Assembly: GCA_016715765.1 (NCBI GenBank)
Contig: JADJZJ010000005.1
Coordinates: forward strand, 1-64,000
Source: Opitutaceae bacterium
Lineage (GTDB): Bacteria > Verrucomicrobiota > Verrucomicrobiia > Opitutales > Opitutaceae
Direction: 5' to 3'
Length of the DNA: 64,000 nucleotides
The notes under the pieces are model-generated. The model ran no database searches. It worked only from the letters and a program-made list of their open reading frames with translations, and had not been told where the DNA came from. Of the stretch, positions 1 to 9,894 are shown one piece after another; within the stretch, counting starts at the first letter, position 1, and every line of letters begins with the position of its first letter. The translations under genes were made by a program, and so were the position numbers.

Positions 1-11
1 GCATCCGCGGG

Positions 12-629
12 ATGCAGTCGGCGGGCAAACGGCTGCTCCACGCGGCGTGGATTGATGACTACAATCCATTTTTCCATCACCTGGTGACAGATGAAAACGG
101 AGCCCGACTGTCGGTCAGCAACGGGTACAATTATACCTCGGAAAGCTGGGAGTGGTCGCCGGCGCGGGAGCGGATGTATCATTTTCGCGGCGGGGTCACG
201 CCGTCCGACCTGCTTTACGAACGCATTGATGCCACCGGTCGGATTGACACTCACGCGACAGACAGCCCTTACCACAGTGATGAAATGGGCTTCCGAGGCC
301 CCCTCAAGGCCGCACCCGACGGAAGTCTGGTGGCGGTGGGCGGCATGATCTTGGAGACCGATGGCTTGGCCATCATCGAACACCTGCCCATTCCAGTCCA
401 GGATCTGGCGTGGTTGGACCACCGCCTGCATTCGCTTCGCCCCACGGAGGGGGTTGCATCCCGGAATCCTGGCGGCGGGATGACTGGAATATGGTCGGTC
501 GATGGTGTTGCCGGGCGGCCGCTGAGAGTACTTCCGGTCAGAGCTGACCGATTGCCTCGTCGTCACATCCGAGAACGAGAGGTGCCCATCTTCCGGATGT
601 TTGACGCTACGACCTTTGGCGGCCATTGA
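12..629 (+). pseudogene. Fragment 1: propeller-like N-terminal part
   Basis: Open frame of 205 residues that probably begins before the window. It reads as beta-propeller blades with aromatic-rich turns (YHFRGGV, ESWEWSPARERMYHF). Beyond about base 450 the sense moves to other frames: the phrase SELTDCLVVTSENE is read one frame over at 538-576, then RMFDATTFG returns at about 595-620. A single extra G near 615-621 would join DATTF to AIDPTDLSAAP of the next fragment. Confidence 0.5.
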
Positions 630-1272
630 TCCGACCGATCTGAGCGCCGCACCCATGATCACCGCGTCGGCCGAGGCAGTTCAGGTCCAGGTGGGTTCGC
701 CGTTCTCGCTCTGGGTGACAAGCAGCGGTGGAGGGGTGCCGGATTATCAGTGGCAGGTCAGGTTCGCCGGCAGCGCGGTCTGGGAGGACCTGGCCGACGA
801 CGGCAACGTCACAGGGGTGCATACTGCCAGGCTGGCGATCGCGCAGGCGGGTGCTGATCTCGCGGGCGCACGGTTCAGGATCCTGGTGGCCAACGCCGGT
901 GGTGCCGTGATTCAGGATGTGGGGGGACTCGCCTTGGAAGGTCCCGGTGCGGTGGTGGATGTCGCGGCGGGCAAGAATCATGTGGCTCTTTGTGCGGGCC
1001 GATGGCTCGGTGTGGGAGTATCGGGCGGAACGCCTCCGGACAACTCCGGCGATGGCACGGTACTGAACCGGCTTGAGCCGGTGCCAGTTGACCAAGGGGG
1101 TAGTCGCGGTCAGTGCCGGCTGGGAAAATTCGGCGTTCCTCAAAACCGATGGCTCGCTTTGGGGGCACCGGCAGCAATGCCAATTGGTATGTTGAAGGCT
1201 TGTCTACAACATTGCCGCGGCCCATTGCCGGCGGGGGTCTCGCGGCCGCTTTCGGCAATGGCCATGCATTGA
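601..1272 (+). pseudogene. Fragment 2: Ig-like module and start of RCC1 repeats
   Basis: The frame carries an Ig-like module (PMITASAEAVQVQVGSPFSL, then TARLAIAQAGADLAGARFRI) followed by VVDVAAGKNHVAL, the opening of an RCC1 repeat. The next RCC1 motif, VRADGSVWEY, lies in another frame at about 997-1026, and NRLEPVPVDQG returns in the original frame at about 1066, so two compensating indels sit within about 70 bases. The true reading leaves this frame near 1110. Confidence 0.5.
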
Positions 1273-2402
1273 TACTGCGGCCGGATGGATCCCTCTGGGG
1301 GACAGGTGGCTCGAGTTCAGACGGTCGGCTGGGATTATACAGCATGCACCAGGTCCCTCTCCGATGCCTGGCCCGAGGGGTGGTGTCCTTCGGCGCGGGC
1401 AACGATTTTTCGGTCTGGGTGCAGGCCGATGGTACGCTCTGGGGTACTGGTGGCAACGGCTACGGACAACTGGGGACAGGCACGACAGAGACCGTCTACG
1501 CCCCCCGTTTGATCGCGACTGACGTCGCAACGGTCGTTGCCGGCGAGATGCACGTGTTGTTCGTCAAGTATGACGGCACACTCTGGGGCATGGGTCGGAA
1601 TTACGAATACCAGCTGGGAACCGGCACCAACGCCAACTGCCTCAACCCGGTCCTGATTGCGGCCGGCGTTACCGAAGCGACGGCAAGCTCCACCCATTCA
1701 CTTTTCCGCAAGTCCGATGGGACCGTCTGGGCGATGGGAAGCAACACCTACGGTTGCCTGGGTGATGGGACGCAACAGACCAGGAGCGCGCCAGTTCAGG
1801 TTGCCGTGGCCGCACGGAAACTGGCGGCCGGGTCAGGATTCAGCGCCCTGCTGAAACCCGATGGCAGCCTGTGGTTGGCCGGACAGGTTTACAGTGACGC
1901 TTTCCCGATCTACTACCATTGGACGAAGATCGCGGATGGAATTGCCCTGGCGACTCCTGACAATCCAACCGTCCAAGCGTCCAAGGGCACTGTCGCTCAG
2001 GGCGTCGCCCTGACCTGGACCCCGGTCCGAGGTGCCACGGGTTACGAAGTCTGGCGCGGAGCTGATGCGAATCCTGCGACCGCGGCATACCTGTTCGCGA
2101 CGGGGCCGGTGCCCTTCGCAGTAGATGCCGATACCGAAACGGGTATCCCCTGCCATTATTGGTTAAAAGCGATCAGCCTGACCGGAATGTCCGGTTTTGG
2201 TGCGGGTGATGTCGGTTGGCGCGGGGCACCGCAGTTGCCAAACTTCACTCTGCAACCTGTGGGCGGCACCGTGCAAGGGACGGTGATGTTGACTGTGGCG
2301 GCAAATGGCGACCCTGTTCCGACCTACCGGTGGAGGAAATGGCTCCGGGCAATTCGAGTTGGGTGCCGGTGCCGGACAATTGGCCCAATTCCGGGGCCTT
2401 GA
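1113..2402 (+). pseudogene. Fragment 3: RCC1 repeats, FN3-like and Ig-like start
   Basis: The longest intact piece (429 residues). It holds about five RCC1-type units with the repeated core DGSLWGTG / DGTLWGMGRN and GQLGTGT, which normally fold as blades of a seven-bladed propeller. An FN3-like segment (VALTWTPVRGATGYEVWRG) follows, then the first strands of an Ig-like domain (FTLQPVGGTVQGTVMLTVAA). The frame is lost at about 2335, after PVPTYRWRK. Confidence 0.6.
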
Positions 2403-3040
2403 CCGAAACCCTGCGCGTCCAACCCCTGACGGCTGAGCGCAGCGGCACACGATTCCGTTGCATAGCCAGCAACGCCGCCGGTTCAATGGCATCAGAGTCT
2501 GCCGAAATCCTGCTCGTCGCAGCACCTCCCACAATCTTTGGACAACCAGCCGACAGCACTATCGCGGTTGGCGACCGACTGGGCCTCGGTTTCTCTGCGT
2601 TCGGCCTGATCTCGCCAGTTTTCCAGTGGTATCAGAATGGTGAACCGATTCCTGACGGCACCGACCAGACCCTGACGATCACGGCCGTCACCGAAGCCGA
2701 CGCCGGGACCTACTATGTCAGGATTACCGACGTCGGTGGTGTGGTCGAATCCGCTTCCGCGTCGGTTACCGTGGTGCCGGCCAGCGCGGTGGCGTCCGTG
2801 TCGGCCGGCGCCGACTACACGTTATTCATCCAGGCCAACGGCGTCCTGCGAGTCATGGGGGCGAACGACTATGGCCAGACTGGCGGTGTGTCTGATCCAG
2901 CTTCGTCCATCGTGAGCCAACCCCAAATGTTGACCACCAATCCGGGCTACATGGGGCGGCTGCCGGCACGGCCCATACCTTGTTCCTGCTGCCGGGTGGC
3001 GTTGCGGCGAAGGGCGCAACACCTATCGGCAGGCTTTTAG
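2216..3040 (+). pseudogene. Fragment 4: two Ig-like modules and an RCC1 unit
   Basis: Meaningful from about 2340. It completes the Ig-like module started in the previous frame (GTRFRCIASNAAGS), then gives a second full Ig-like module (PPTIFGQPADSTIAVGDRL ... DAGTYYVRITDVGG) and one RCC1 unit (SAGADYTLFIQANGVLRVMG). Coherence ends at about 2955, where the run continues as GAAAGTAHTLFLLPGG in a neighbouring frame. Confidence 0.5.
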
Positions 3041-3579
3041 CAACAGTGGACCCTATAACATCCGTTTCTCAGGTGCGGTGGCGGCGGCGGCGGGGTGAGG
3101 AACACAGCCTGGTCCTTGCCAGCAATGGGACGGCCTGGGCCATTGGCCGGAATCACCGGGGTCAGCTTGCCGATGGGACGACAACAGACCGCAGCTCGGC
3201 GGTTCAGGTGATGTCTTCCGTCCGCGCCCTGGTTGCCGGTGGCAACAGCTCGTACTTCATCCGGGACGATGGCTCGCTGTGGGCGGCTGGCGACAATGAC
3301 GATGGCCAGCTCGGCAATGGGTCACAGGTGAGCACCCCGGTGGCGGCGCAGGTGGCGACAGCCGTTGTGCAGGTATCAGCGAATTCGGGTTATGCCGTGT
3401 TTGTGCGCGAGGACGGTTCGCTCTGGGGCATGGGTCGGAATGACCACGGACAACTTGGCGTTCCTCCGGCGGTGATGGCCCGCGCCCTGCACCCGATCCC
3501 GATCGCCAACAGCGGCGGGTGGTGGGCATGCGGTTTATATCCGGACCGACGGCTCGCTGTGGGGTCTTGCCCGGAATGA
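2980..3579 (+). pseudogene. Fragment 5: second RCC1 block
   Basis: From about 3095 this frame reads as three RCC1 units (GEEHSLVLASNGTAWAIGRN, YFIRDDGSLWAAGDNDDGQ, YAVFVREDGSLWGMGRN). Further units follow in shifted frames between 3520 and 3720 (TDGSLWGLARNDQGQLGP, then AAGCLWGWW). Several indels within 200 bases make this the most damaged part of the gene. Confidence 0.5.
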
Positions 3580-3898
3580 CCAGGGCCAGCTCGGACCAGC
3601 GACACGGTTGATCACGATCTTCCCGTCCGGATCGCCACGGGCGCGGTGCGCGTCGCCGCCGGCGGCGTGCGCACATGCATGCTATTGATGCAGCCGGTTG
3701 CCTCTGGGGCTGGTGGCAATGCGAGCCGGCAGCTGGAGTGTACACGGGCGGCGGTTCCGCCTTCACGCCGCGTGCCGATTTTCTGCGCCGTCAGCACCCT
3801 TCCCGAGGCCCCGACGGGGCTGAACGCGTCGTTCAATACGGCGGCCGGCGGCATCCGCCTTTCATGGAGAGCGCGGTGCCGCGGCGCATGCCTATGAA

Positions 3899-4945
3899 GT
3901 GTGGCGCGCGACCGTCCCGCAGCTGGGTGAGGCGGTGCGGATCGCGGCCGGGTTGGACAATCCGTTGTATTTCGACGCGACTGCACCGGCGGGGGAACCG
4001 CAGTACTACTGGGTGCGGGCCGTGAACAACCGTGGATCGAGTACATTCAGCACGGGCGACACCGGACTCCGGGACAATCCGGCCGGGCTGCCGGTCATCA
4101 CCAGCCACCCAACGGGTACCACTGTTTCCTACGGTTCCGCGATTTCACTCTACGTTTCCGTGACCAGCAATACGCCGGTGACCTATGCGTGGCGGAAGAA
4201 CGGCGTGGCGCTTTCGAATGGGGTGACTACCGCGAATTACTTTCTGCCGGTCAATAGCGCGACCATATCCGATGCCGGCGATTACGATGTCATTGTCTCG
4301 AACAATGCAGGCAGCGTGGTGTCACGGGCGGCGAGAATCTCGGTCGCGAAGGGAACCCAGTCGATCACGTTGACGAATCTGGAAAACATGGTTTTCACGC
4401 CCAATCCGATCACGATTACTGCCGGTGCCAGTCCCTCGAAACTACCGGTTTTGATCGAGTTGGTGTCGGGGCCGGCGACGCTGAGTGGAACATCGCTGCT
4501 GTTGACCGGACTCGGACGCGTCACCTTGCGCGCCACCCAGGCAGGCGATGACCGCTACTTCGCGGCAGCGCCTGTGACCGAGATATTCGATGTCGCTCCG
4601 GCGCCCGTGACAATCGGGCTTTCCGGCCTTTTGACGTCATACGACGGAAACCCACATCCCGTGAACGTGTCCGGAACGCCGCCGGGCGTGAGCGTCAGGG
4701 TCACCTACAGTGGCGCCAGCACTCCGCCGACGGCGGCCGGAAGCTATCAGGTTATGGCCGAGGTGCAGTCTCCGGTTTATTTCGGGGCGAACGCGGAATC
4801 CAGACAATCTTACCCGCTCCGCAAAGCATCGCATTCGCAACGCCGGCTCGGATTCTGGCGACGGCCGGTCCCTTGCTCCTTCAGGCAACCGCCAGTTCGG
4901 GGCTGCCGGTGGAGTTCAATCTCATTTCCGGTCCTGCTACCCTGA
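3899..4945 (+). pseudogene. Fragment 6: FN3, Ig-like and MBG-like domains
   Basis: 348 residues. It opens inside an FN3-like module whose first strand (PEAPTGLNASFNTAAGGIRL) is in a different frame at 3808-3870. An Ig-like module follows (VSYGSAISLYVSVTSNTPV ... DAGDYDVIVSNNAGSVVS), then VSGPATLSGTSLLLTGLG and an MBG-like domain (TSYDGNPHPVNVSGTPPGV). The frame is lost at about 4790, in the stretch ending VYFGANAES. Confidence 0.55.
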
Positions 4946-5445
4946 TGGGGGTCGAACTCAGACCTTCGGGTACTGGTGTCATCATCATCCAGGCGCGGCA
5001 GGATGGGGACTACAACCACGACCCGGCGCTGGCAGTTGAGCGCATGATTGAAGTGACGACGTCAGCCGATGCATGGCAGACTGAGTATTTCCTGCCGGCG
5101 GAACTGGCTGATCCGGCGATCAGCGGTCCCGCGGCCGATCCCGATGGAGACGGACTGGTCAATCTGGTGGAGTATGCGCTTGGGCTGCAGCCGAGGGTGG
5201 GCACAACCCTGGGCGTGCCGGAAGTCAGTGCGGATGCGACGGATTGGATTTATACCTATACCAAGCCGGTCGATCGTTCGGATTTGACCTATGCAGTGGA
5301 GGTCACGACAGATCTCATCACCTGGGGTATACCGGCTGTCACCCCTGAATTGGTTGCGACCGTGGACGGAATCGAAACGTGGCGGGTCAAACAGCCGCTG
5401 AGTTCCACGAATGTATTCTTCCGGCTGAAGGTGACGCAGGAATGA
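4873..5445 (+). pseudogene. Fragment 7: C-terminal domain of the surface protein
   Basis: 190 residues that complete the protein. A second copy of the GPATL module (LISGPATLMGVELRPSGTG, QARQDGDYNHDPA) precedes a C-terminal domain with WQTEYFLPAELADPAISGP, a calcium-site-like DPDGDG and LVEYALGLQP, ending in a beta-rich tail and TGA at 5443-5445. C-termini of this kind close many large secreted proteins of this phylum and may help anchor or sort them; that role is inference. Confidence 0.6.
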
Positions 5446-5448
5446 AAA

Positions 5449-5474
5449 GGCGGGGACCGGAATCCCCGCCCTAC
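5449..5474. repeat. REP-like palindrome, possibly a bidirectional terminator
   Basis: A GGCGGGG...CCCCGCC hairpin with an 8-base centre, followed by CTAC, lies between two convergent genes. It is half of the GTAG/CTAC element family seen across the window and could stop transcription from both sides. Confidence 0.6.
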
Positions 5475-5496
5475 TTATCCTCCCTGCGGATGGCGC

Positions 5497-6835
5497 TCAG
5501 AGCAGCAGGAGCGCGGGGTTTTGCAGGTGGTCGCGGAGGGCGTTGAGGAACTTCGCGCCGACGGCGCCGTCAACGATGCGGTGGTCGCAGGAGAGGGTGA
5601 GGGCCATGCGGTGGCCGATGACGATCTCATCATCCACGACCACAGGCTTCTTTACGGTGGTGCCGACGGCGAGGATCGCCGCGTTGGGCGGGTTGATGAT
5701 GGCGCTGAAACGCTCGATGCCCATCATGCCGAGATTGGACACGCAGAAGGTGCCGCCGGTGAATTCCGCCGGGGTGAGCTTCCGGTCCTTGGCCTTCTTC
5801 GCGAGTTCGCGGACCTCGGTGCTGATCTGGACAAGGCTCTTCCGGTCGGTGTCGCGGATGACGGGCGTGATGAGCCCATCGTCAATCGCCACGGCAAAGG
5901 CCACGTGCGCGCTGGCGTGGGCCTTCATGCCGGAGGCTTCCCACGAACAGTTCACAGCCGGCACGGCACGGAGGGCGGCGGCGCAGGCCTTGAGGATGAA
6001 ATCGTTGACGGAGAGTTTCACGCCATCCTTCGCGAGGCCGGCATTGAGCTGCTCGCGCAGGGCCAGCAGCGGGGCGGCATCCACTTCGATCTCGAGATAG
6101 ACGTGCGGAACCTGGGTCTTGGCCTCGAGCAGGCGGCGGGCGATGGTCGCGCGCATGTTCGACGGCGCGGTCAGGGTCTCGGCCTGCACCGGAGACTTGT
6201 CGGACACGGAACGCCACGGCCAGGTGTCGGCGCTCTTGGCCGGAGCCTTTCCCGGCGGCGGGAGCAGCCGCAGGAGCGGCGGGCGGGTTTTTCTCGGCGG
6301 CGAGAATATCGGCGCGGACGATGCGGCCGCCGGGACCGGTGCCCTTGACCCGCGAGACATCGATTTTCTTCTCTTCGGCCAGCTTGCGGGCGAGAGGGGA
6401 GATGCGGAGCCGTCCGGTGGCCGGCTCCGCATGGGAGAGGGGAGTTGGGAGTTGGGAGATGGGGGCTGGAGCCGGAGCAGGAGCGGGGGCTGCGACGGGT
6501 GCAGGCGCTGCCTTGGGTGCTTCAGCGACGATAGCCGGAGCGGGTGCGGCTGGGGCGGATTTGGGTGCGGGTGCGGCGGGAGCTTCGACTTTTTCGCCGG
6601 GCTTGCCGATGGCGCAGAGGGGGGCGCCGATCGCGATCTGCGCGCCGGCGGGGGCGAACAGTTTCAGGAGGGTACCGTCAAAGAACGACTCAAGTTCCAT
6701 CGTGGCCTTGTCGGTCTCGACCTCGGCCAGCATGTCGCCGGACTTAACGGCATCGCCTTCCTGTTTCAGCCATTTGACCAGCGTGCCCACCGTCATGGTG
6801 TCGCTGAGTTTGGGCATTTCGATGATTTGAGCCAT
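5497..6835 (-). CDS. pdhC: Pyruvate dehydrogenase E2, dihydrolipoamide acetyltransferase (frameshifted)
   Basis: E2 core of the pyruvate dehydrogenase complex; it moves the acetyl group from E1 to CoA. From the ATG at 6835 one sees a lipoyl domain with the lipoylated lysine in VETDKATME (K43), a long Ala-Pro linker, a peripheral-subunit-binding domain (RISPLARKLAEEKKIDV ... GPGGRIVRADIL) and the catalytic domain ending with SCDHRIVDGAVG, which holds the active-site His and Asp. The linker changes frame near 6245-6260 (AAGK in one frame, APAKSADTWPW in the other), so the protein as written is split into an N-terminal and a C-terminal half. The indel is in low-complexity GC-rich DNA and may be an error. 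Third gene of the pdhA-pdhB-pdhC set. Confidence 0.9.
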
Positions 6836-6843
6836 GGGAGGAA

Positions 6844-6945
6844 AGTAGTGAGTAGCGGGTAGCGAGTAGTGAGTAGGTCGAGGAAGTAGCGGGTGTGGGC
6901 GAATCGGCGTGATGCTCGCTACTCGCTACTTACTACCCGCTACTA
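6844..6945. repeat. GTAG-rich tandem and inverted repeat between pdhB and pdhC
   Basis: The gap is filled by short units of the type GTAGCGAGTAGTGAG. They are repeated in tandem on the left and appear as the inverse complement (CTACTCGCTACTTACTACC) on the right, making a long imperfect hairpin. The right end runs into the last codons of pdhB. It looks like another form of the GTAG/CTAC repeats. Confidence 0.7.
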
Positions 6946-7912
6946 GCGCCAACGCGGCCTTGATGACGCGCGCGGGGTTGGGCAGTTGCTCGATCTCGAT
7001 CGGGGGGCTGTAGATGGCGGGGGCGTCGACGGTGGTGACGCGGTGGATCGGGGCGTCGAGCTCGTCGAAGGCCTCGCGCTGGATCATGTAGGCGAGTTGC
7101 GAGCCGACGCTGGCAAAGGGCTTCTGCTCCTCGACGATGAGCACGCGGTGGGTTTTGGCGACGGACGCGAGGACGGTGTCGATGTCGAGCGGCCGGATGG
7201 TGCGCAAATCCACGACCTCGACGCTGATTCCGTGCTCCTTGTGCAGCACCTCGGCGGCGGCGAGCGAATGGATGACGCAGCGGCCGTAGCTGACAATCGT
7301 GAGGTCGTTGCCTTTGCGCTTCACGTCGGCAAGGCCGAGGGGAATGAGATATTCCTCGGTCGGGACCTCGCCCTTGTCACCATAGAGGATGGTGTTCTCG
7401 AGGAACATCACGGGGTCGTTGTCGCGGATGGCGGACTTGAGCAGGCCCTTGGCGTCGTAGGCCGTGGAGGGGACGACCACCTTCACGCCCGGGTGGTTGG
7501 CGAGGACGTTCTCCGGCGTGTGCGAGTGCGTGGCGCCGACGTTGGTGCCGCCGTTGGCCGGACCGCGGATGACGATGGGGCAGTTGATGAGCCCGCCGGA
7601 CATGTAGCGGACATTGGCGGCGTTGTTGAGGATCTGGTCGAAGGCGACGGAGTAGAAGCTCCAGAACATCAGTTCCATGACCGGACGGATGCCGAGCATC
7701 GAGGCCCCGATGCCGGCGCCGATGAACCCGGCCTCGGAAATGGGCGTGTCGACGATGCGCTTGGGCCCGAACTTGGCGAGGAGGCCCTCGGTGACCTTGT
7801 AGGCGCCGTTGAACTGGGCGACTTCCTCGCCCATGACGACGACGTTGGGATCGCGCTCCAATTCCTCGGCGAGGGCGTGGCGGATGGCTTCGCGGTAAGT
7901 GATCTGTGGCAT
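6926..7912 (-). CDS. pdhB: Pyruvate dehydrogenase E1 component, beta subunit
   Basis: 328 residues, the usual length for the beta chain of the heterotetrameric E1 that decarboxylates pyruvate with thiamine diphosphate and acetylates E2. The start MPQITYREAIRHALAEEL, the segment VVVMGEEVAQFNGAYKVTEG, the RGPANGG block and the C-terminal transketolase domain (VEVVDLRTIRPLDIDTV, HRVLIVEEQ) are all typical. It lies between pdhA and pdhC on the same strand, separated from each by 75-120 bases holding repeats, so the three genes are probably co-transcribed. The branched-chain 2-oxo acid E1 beta is the main alternative; the ring of neighbours fits pyruvate better. Confidence 0.93.
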   Translation of the reverse strand: MPQITYREAIRHALAEELERDPNVVVMGEEVAQFNGAYKVTEGLLAKFGPKRIVDTPISEAGFIGAGIGASMLGIRPVMELMFWSFYSVAFDQILNNAANVRYMSGGLINCPIVIRGPANGGTNVGATHSHTPENVLANHPGVKVVVPSTAYDAKGLLKSAIRDNDPVMFLENTILYGDKGEVPTEEYLIPLGLADVKRKGNDLTIVSYGRCVIHSLAAAEVLHKEHGISVEVVDLRTIRPLDIDTVLASVAKTHRVLIVEEQKPFASVGSQLAYMIQREAFDELDAPIHRVTTVDAPAIYSPPIEIEQLPNPARVIKAALALVAGSK

Positions 7913-7936
7913 TTTCGGAAAGGGTGGGAGGTGGGT

Positions 7937-8029
7937 TAAGCGCGAAGACGCGAAGGCGCGAAGGTCGGAAACAAGGGATTTTTCTTTGTGATCGGGCTTA
8001 GCGTCTTTGCATCTTTGCGCTTCAATTCA
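7937..8029. repeat. Imperfect inverted repeat between pdhA and pdhB
   Basis: A left arm built of GCGAAGACGCGAAGG-like units and a right arm CTTAGCGTCTTTGCATC pair imperfectly (about 20 of 26 positions). This is a repeat class without GTAG/CTAC ends, distinct from the other palindromes here. It can be misread as a small protein gene ending in SRLRA; that reading is not supported. Confidence 0.6.
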
Positions 8030-9130
8030 TCAGTCGAAGAACAGGCGTCCCTTCGACGTGCGCTGCGCGGGATGGTCGGCCTCCCAATAGACGTCCTTCT
8101 GGATGTCCTCGACGGTCGGATAGGGGCTGGCCTCGGCAAAGGCCGCGGCGTTCTCGGCCTCGGCGCGGGCGTCCTGGTCGAGCTTCTCAAGCTCGGCCGT
8201 CGTGAGCACGCCGTCGGCGATGAGCATGTTCTGCACGACCTGGATCGGATCCTTGGTGCGGCGGTATTCCTCGATCTCAGCCTTGGCGCGGTAGGTGTTG
8301 TCCGGGTCGGCGACGGAGTGGCCGCGGTAGCGGTAGGTGTCGATTTCCACGACGGCGGGCTTGGATTCCTCGCGGGCGCGGGTGAGGAACTTGTCCATCA
8401 TGGCGCGGACTTCGTAGACGTTGCTGCCGTCGCACTGGCCCCAGGCCATGTCGTAACCGGCGGCGCGCTTGGGCAGTTCGCCGGCGGAGGAACGCTCCTG
8501 GCTGGTGCCCATCGAGTAGCCGTTGTTCTCGATCACGAAGATGACGGGCAGGTCCCAGAGAGCGGCGAGGTTGTAGGCTTCGTGGACCGCGCCCTGGTTG
8601 ACGGCGCCGTCGCCCATGAAGGCCATCGCGGCGCCCTTGAGGCCCTTGTACTTGAGGGCGTAGGCGAGACCCGTGCCGAGGGGAACCTGGCCGCCCACGA
8701 TGCCGTGGCCGCCCCAGTAGTTCCGCTCCGGTGAAAAGTAGTGCATGGAGCCGCCCTTGCCCTTGGAGCAGCCGGTGGCCTTGCCGTAGAGCTCGGCCAT
8801 GAGCTCGTTCATGCCCATGCCGACGGCGATGGCGTGGCCGTGGTCGCGGTAGGCGGTGATGACATGGTCGTCCTTGCCCATGAGGGAGCAGCAGCCCACG
8901 GCCACCGATTCCTGGCCGATGTAGAGGTGCAGGAACCCGCCGATCTTCTTGGCCTGATAGGCCCGCAGCGAACGTTCCTCGAAGCGGCGGATGCGCATCA
9001 TCGTGCGGAAGAGCTCGATGCGCTCCTCGCGGGTCAGCTTGAGGTTGACGGGAGCGAGGTGCGGGTCGTTGGGCGGCAGGACAGGGGTGCTGGCTGCGAT
9101 GGCGGGTTTGGCACTCGTTGGTTTGCTCAC
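8030..9130 (-). CDS. pdhA: Pyruvate dehydrogenase E1 component, alpha subunit
   Basis: Thiamine-diphosphate-binding alpha chain of E1. The TPP motif is visible as GDGAVNQGAVHEAYNLAALW ... VIENN, with the active-site loop YRYRGHSVADPD and the opening MMRIRRFEERSLRAYQ. The frame stays open upstream to 9364, but that part overlaps the Nudix gene and lacks family similarity. I place the start at the GTG at 9130 (V-SKPTSAKPAIA), giving 366 residues, normal for this family. First gene of the pdhABC set. No clear Shine-Dalgarno is visible, so the start could lie a few codons further in. Confidence 0.92.
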   Translation of the reverse strand: MSKPTSAKPAIAASTPVLPPNDPHLAPVNLKLTREERIELFRTMMRIRRFEERSLRAYQAKKIGGFLHLYIGQESVAVGCCSLMGKDDHVITAYRDHGHAIAVGMGMNELMAELYGKATGCSKGKGGSMHYFSPERNYWGGHGIVGGQVPLGTGLAYALKYKGLKGAAMAFMGDGAVNQGAVHEAYNLAALWDLPVIFVIENNGYSMGTSQERSSAGELPKRAAGYDMAWGQCDGSNVYEVRAMMDKFLTRAREESKPAVVEIDTYRYRGHSVADPDNTYRAKAEIEEYRRTKDPIQVVQNMLIADGVLTTAELEKLDQDARAEAENAAAFAEASPYPTVEDIQKDVYWEADHPAQRTSKGRLFFD

Positions 9131-9185
9131 GGATGAAGGTTTCAGTTGGTTAAAGGGGCAAAGTGTTTGTCGGAAGTCCGATAAA

Positions 9186-9713
9186 TCAAGTGTTGTTTGA
9201 CCCCGGGGTCTCGGGTGGCGTGATTTCCTCGAGTTCAACCACGACCGGCTTGCCCGGCGCACAGTCGGCGCGCAGGGCGACAAAGCGGTCGCGGTAGCGG
9301 TCGTAGACCGGCCAGAGGGCGTTGCGATCCGTCTCCGGAATTGGGAGCTGGGCAACCGCTTCACGGGAGAAGAAGCCGAAGCTCCCCTCGCTGATGGCGG
9401 GCGGCAGGCCCGGCACCGGGCGCCGGCAGCGGAAGAGGAACATGAGCCAGTGGGCTTCGCCCTCGTAGGCCTTCTCGGCGATCATGGCGAAAAGGTGCAG
9501 GTCGGCGGTCGTGATGACGAACCCGGTCTCCTCGAGCGTCTCGCGCACGGCGCACTCGAAGGGCGACTCCCCATGGCCGGTCTCGAGCTTGCCCCCGATG
9601 GGACTCCAGACCCCGAGGTTCGGGGCCTTGGCGCGGAGCAGCAGCAAGTGTTCGCCGGCGGCGTTTTCGAGGAAGACGAGGACGGCGATCTTGTAGTCGA
9701 GGGCGGGTGGCAT
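9186..9713 (-). CDS. Nudix hydrolase
   Basis: A 175-residue protein with a recognisable Nudix box: GGKLETGHGE ... AVRETLEETGF, where the REx-EE-xG core supplies the Mg2+-binding glutamates. The loop between the first Gly and the first Glu is two residues longer than in the consensus. Family members hydrolyse nucleoside diphosphates linked to other moieties; the substrate here cannot be read from sequence. I chose the ATG at 9713 because the conserved domain begins at once (ALDYKIAVLVFLEN); a TTG at 9743 would add ten residues. It lies just upstream of pdhA on the same strand. Confidence 0.8.
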   Translation of the reverse strand: MPPALDYKIAVLVFLENAAGEHLLLLRAKAPNLGVWSPIGGKLETGHGESPFECAVRETLEETGFVITTADLHLFAMIAEKAYEGEAHWLMFLFRCRRPVPGLPPAISEGSFGFFSREAVAQLPIPETDRNALWPVYDRYRDRFVALRADCAPGKPVVVELEEITPPETPGSNNT

Positions 9714-9894
9714 ACGGCAGGCGTGGGAAGGTGGAAGGTCCAAGGTGACGCCAGCCGGGAGTCCGACAACGTTTTTCCCGAAGCTGTCAGCAAGAGCGGA
9801 TGCCGGAAAACGGCCGCAGAATGCGCCAAATGAATAATACTACTTGTGGCGTAAACTGGCATGTGGGAGCTGCGTCCTTTGTTTAACAAATTAC

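Larger units (their letters stand above)
1..5445 (+). pseudogene. Giant RCC1/Ig/FN3/MBG-domain surface protein, broken into at least seven frames
   Basis: One large secreted or surface protein appears to have been encoded across this span, entering from outside the window. In order one can read a beta-propeller-like start, RCC1-type repeats (DGSLWG / DGTLWGMGRN motifs with GQLG), an FN3-like module (ALTWTPVRGATGYEVWRG), Ig-like modules (DAGTYYVRI, DAGDYDVIVSNNAG), more RCC1 repeats, a second FN3, an Ig, an MBG-like domain (SYDGNPHPVNVSG) and a C-terminal ADPDGDGLVNLVEYALG segment common in Verrucomicrobiota surface proteins. The frame changes near 440-620, 990-1110, 2335, 2960-3090, 3520-3890 and 4790-4880, yet the amino-acid signal resumes straight away each time, so these are small indels and not separate genes. 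Function is unknown; such proteins are usually adhesive or structural. Real decay and assembly errors in repetitive DNA are both possible. Confidence 0.8.

Noticed and set aside
6844..6945. CRISPR array
   Set aside because: Units are too short, contiguous and inverted; there are no spacers of constant length and no cas genes in the window.
8030..9364. Longer form of pdhA starting at 9364
   Set aside because: The extra residues overlap the Nudix gene and are Arg/Ser-rich without E1 similarity; GTG 9130 gives the family length.
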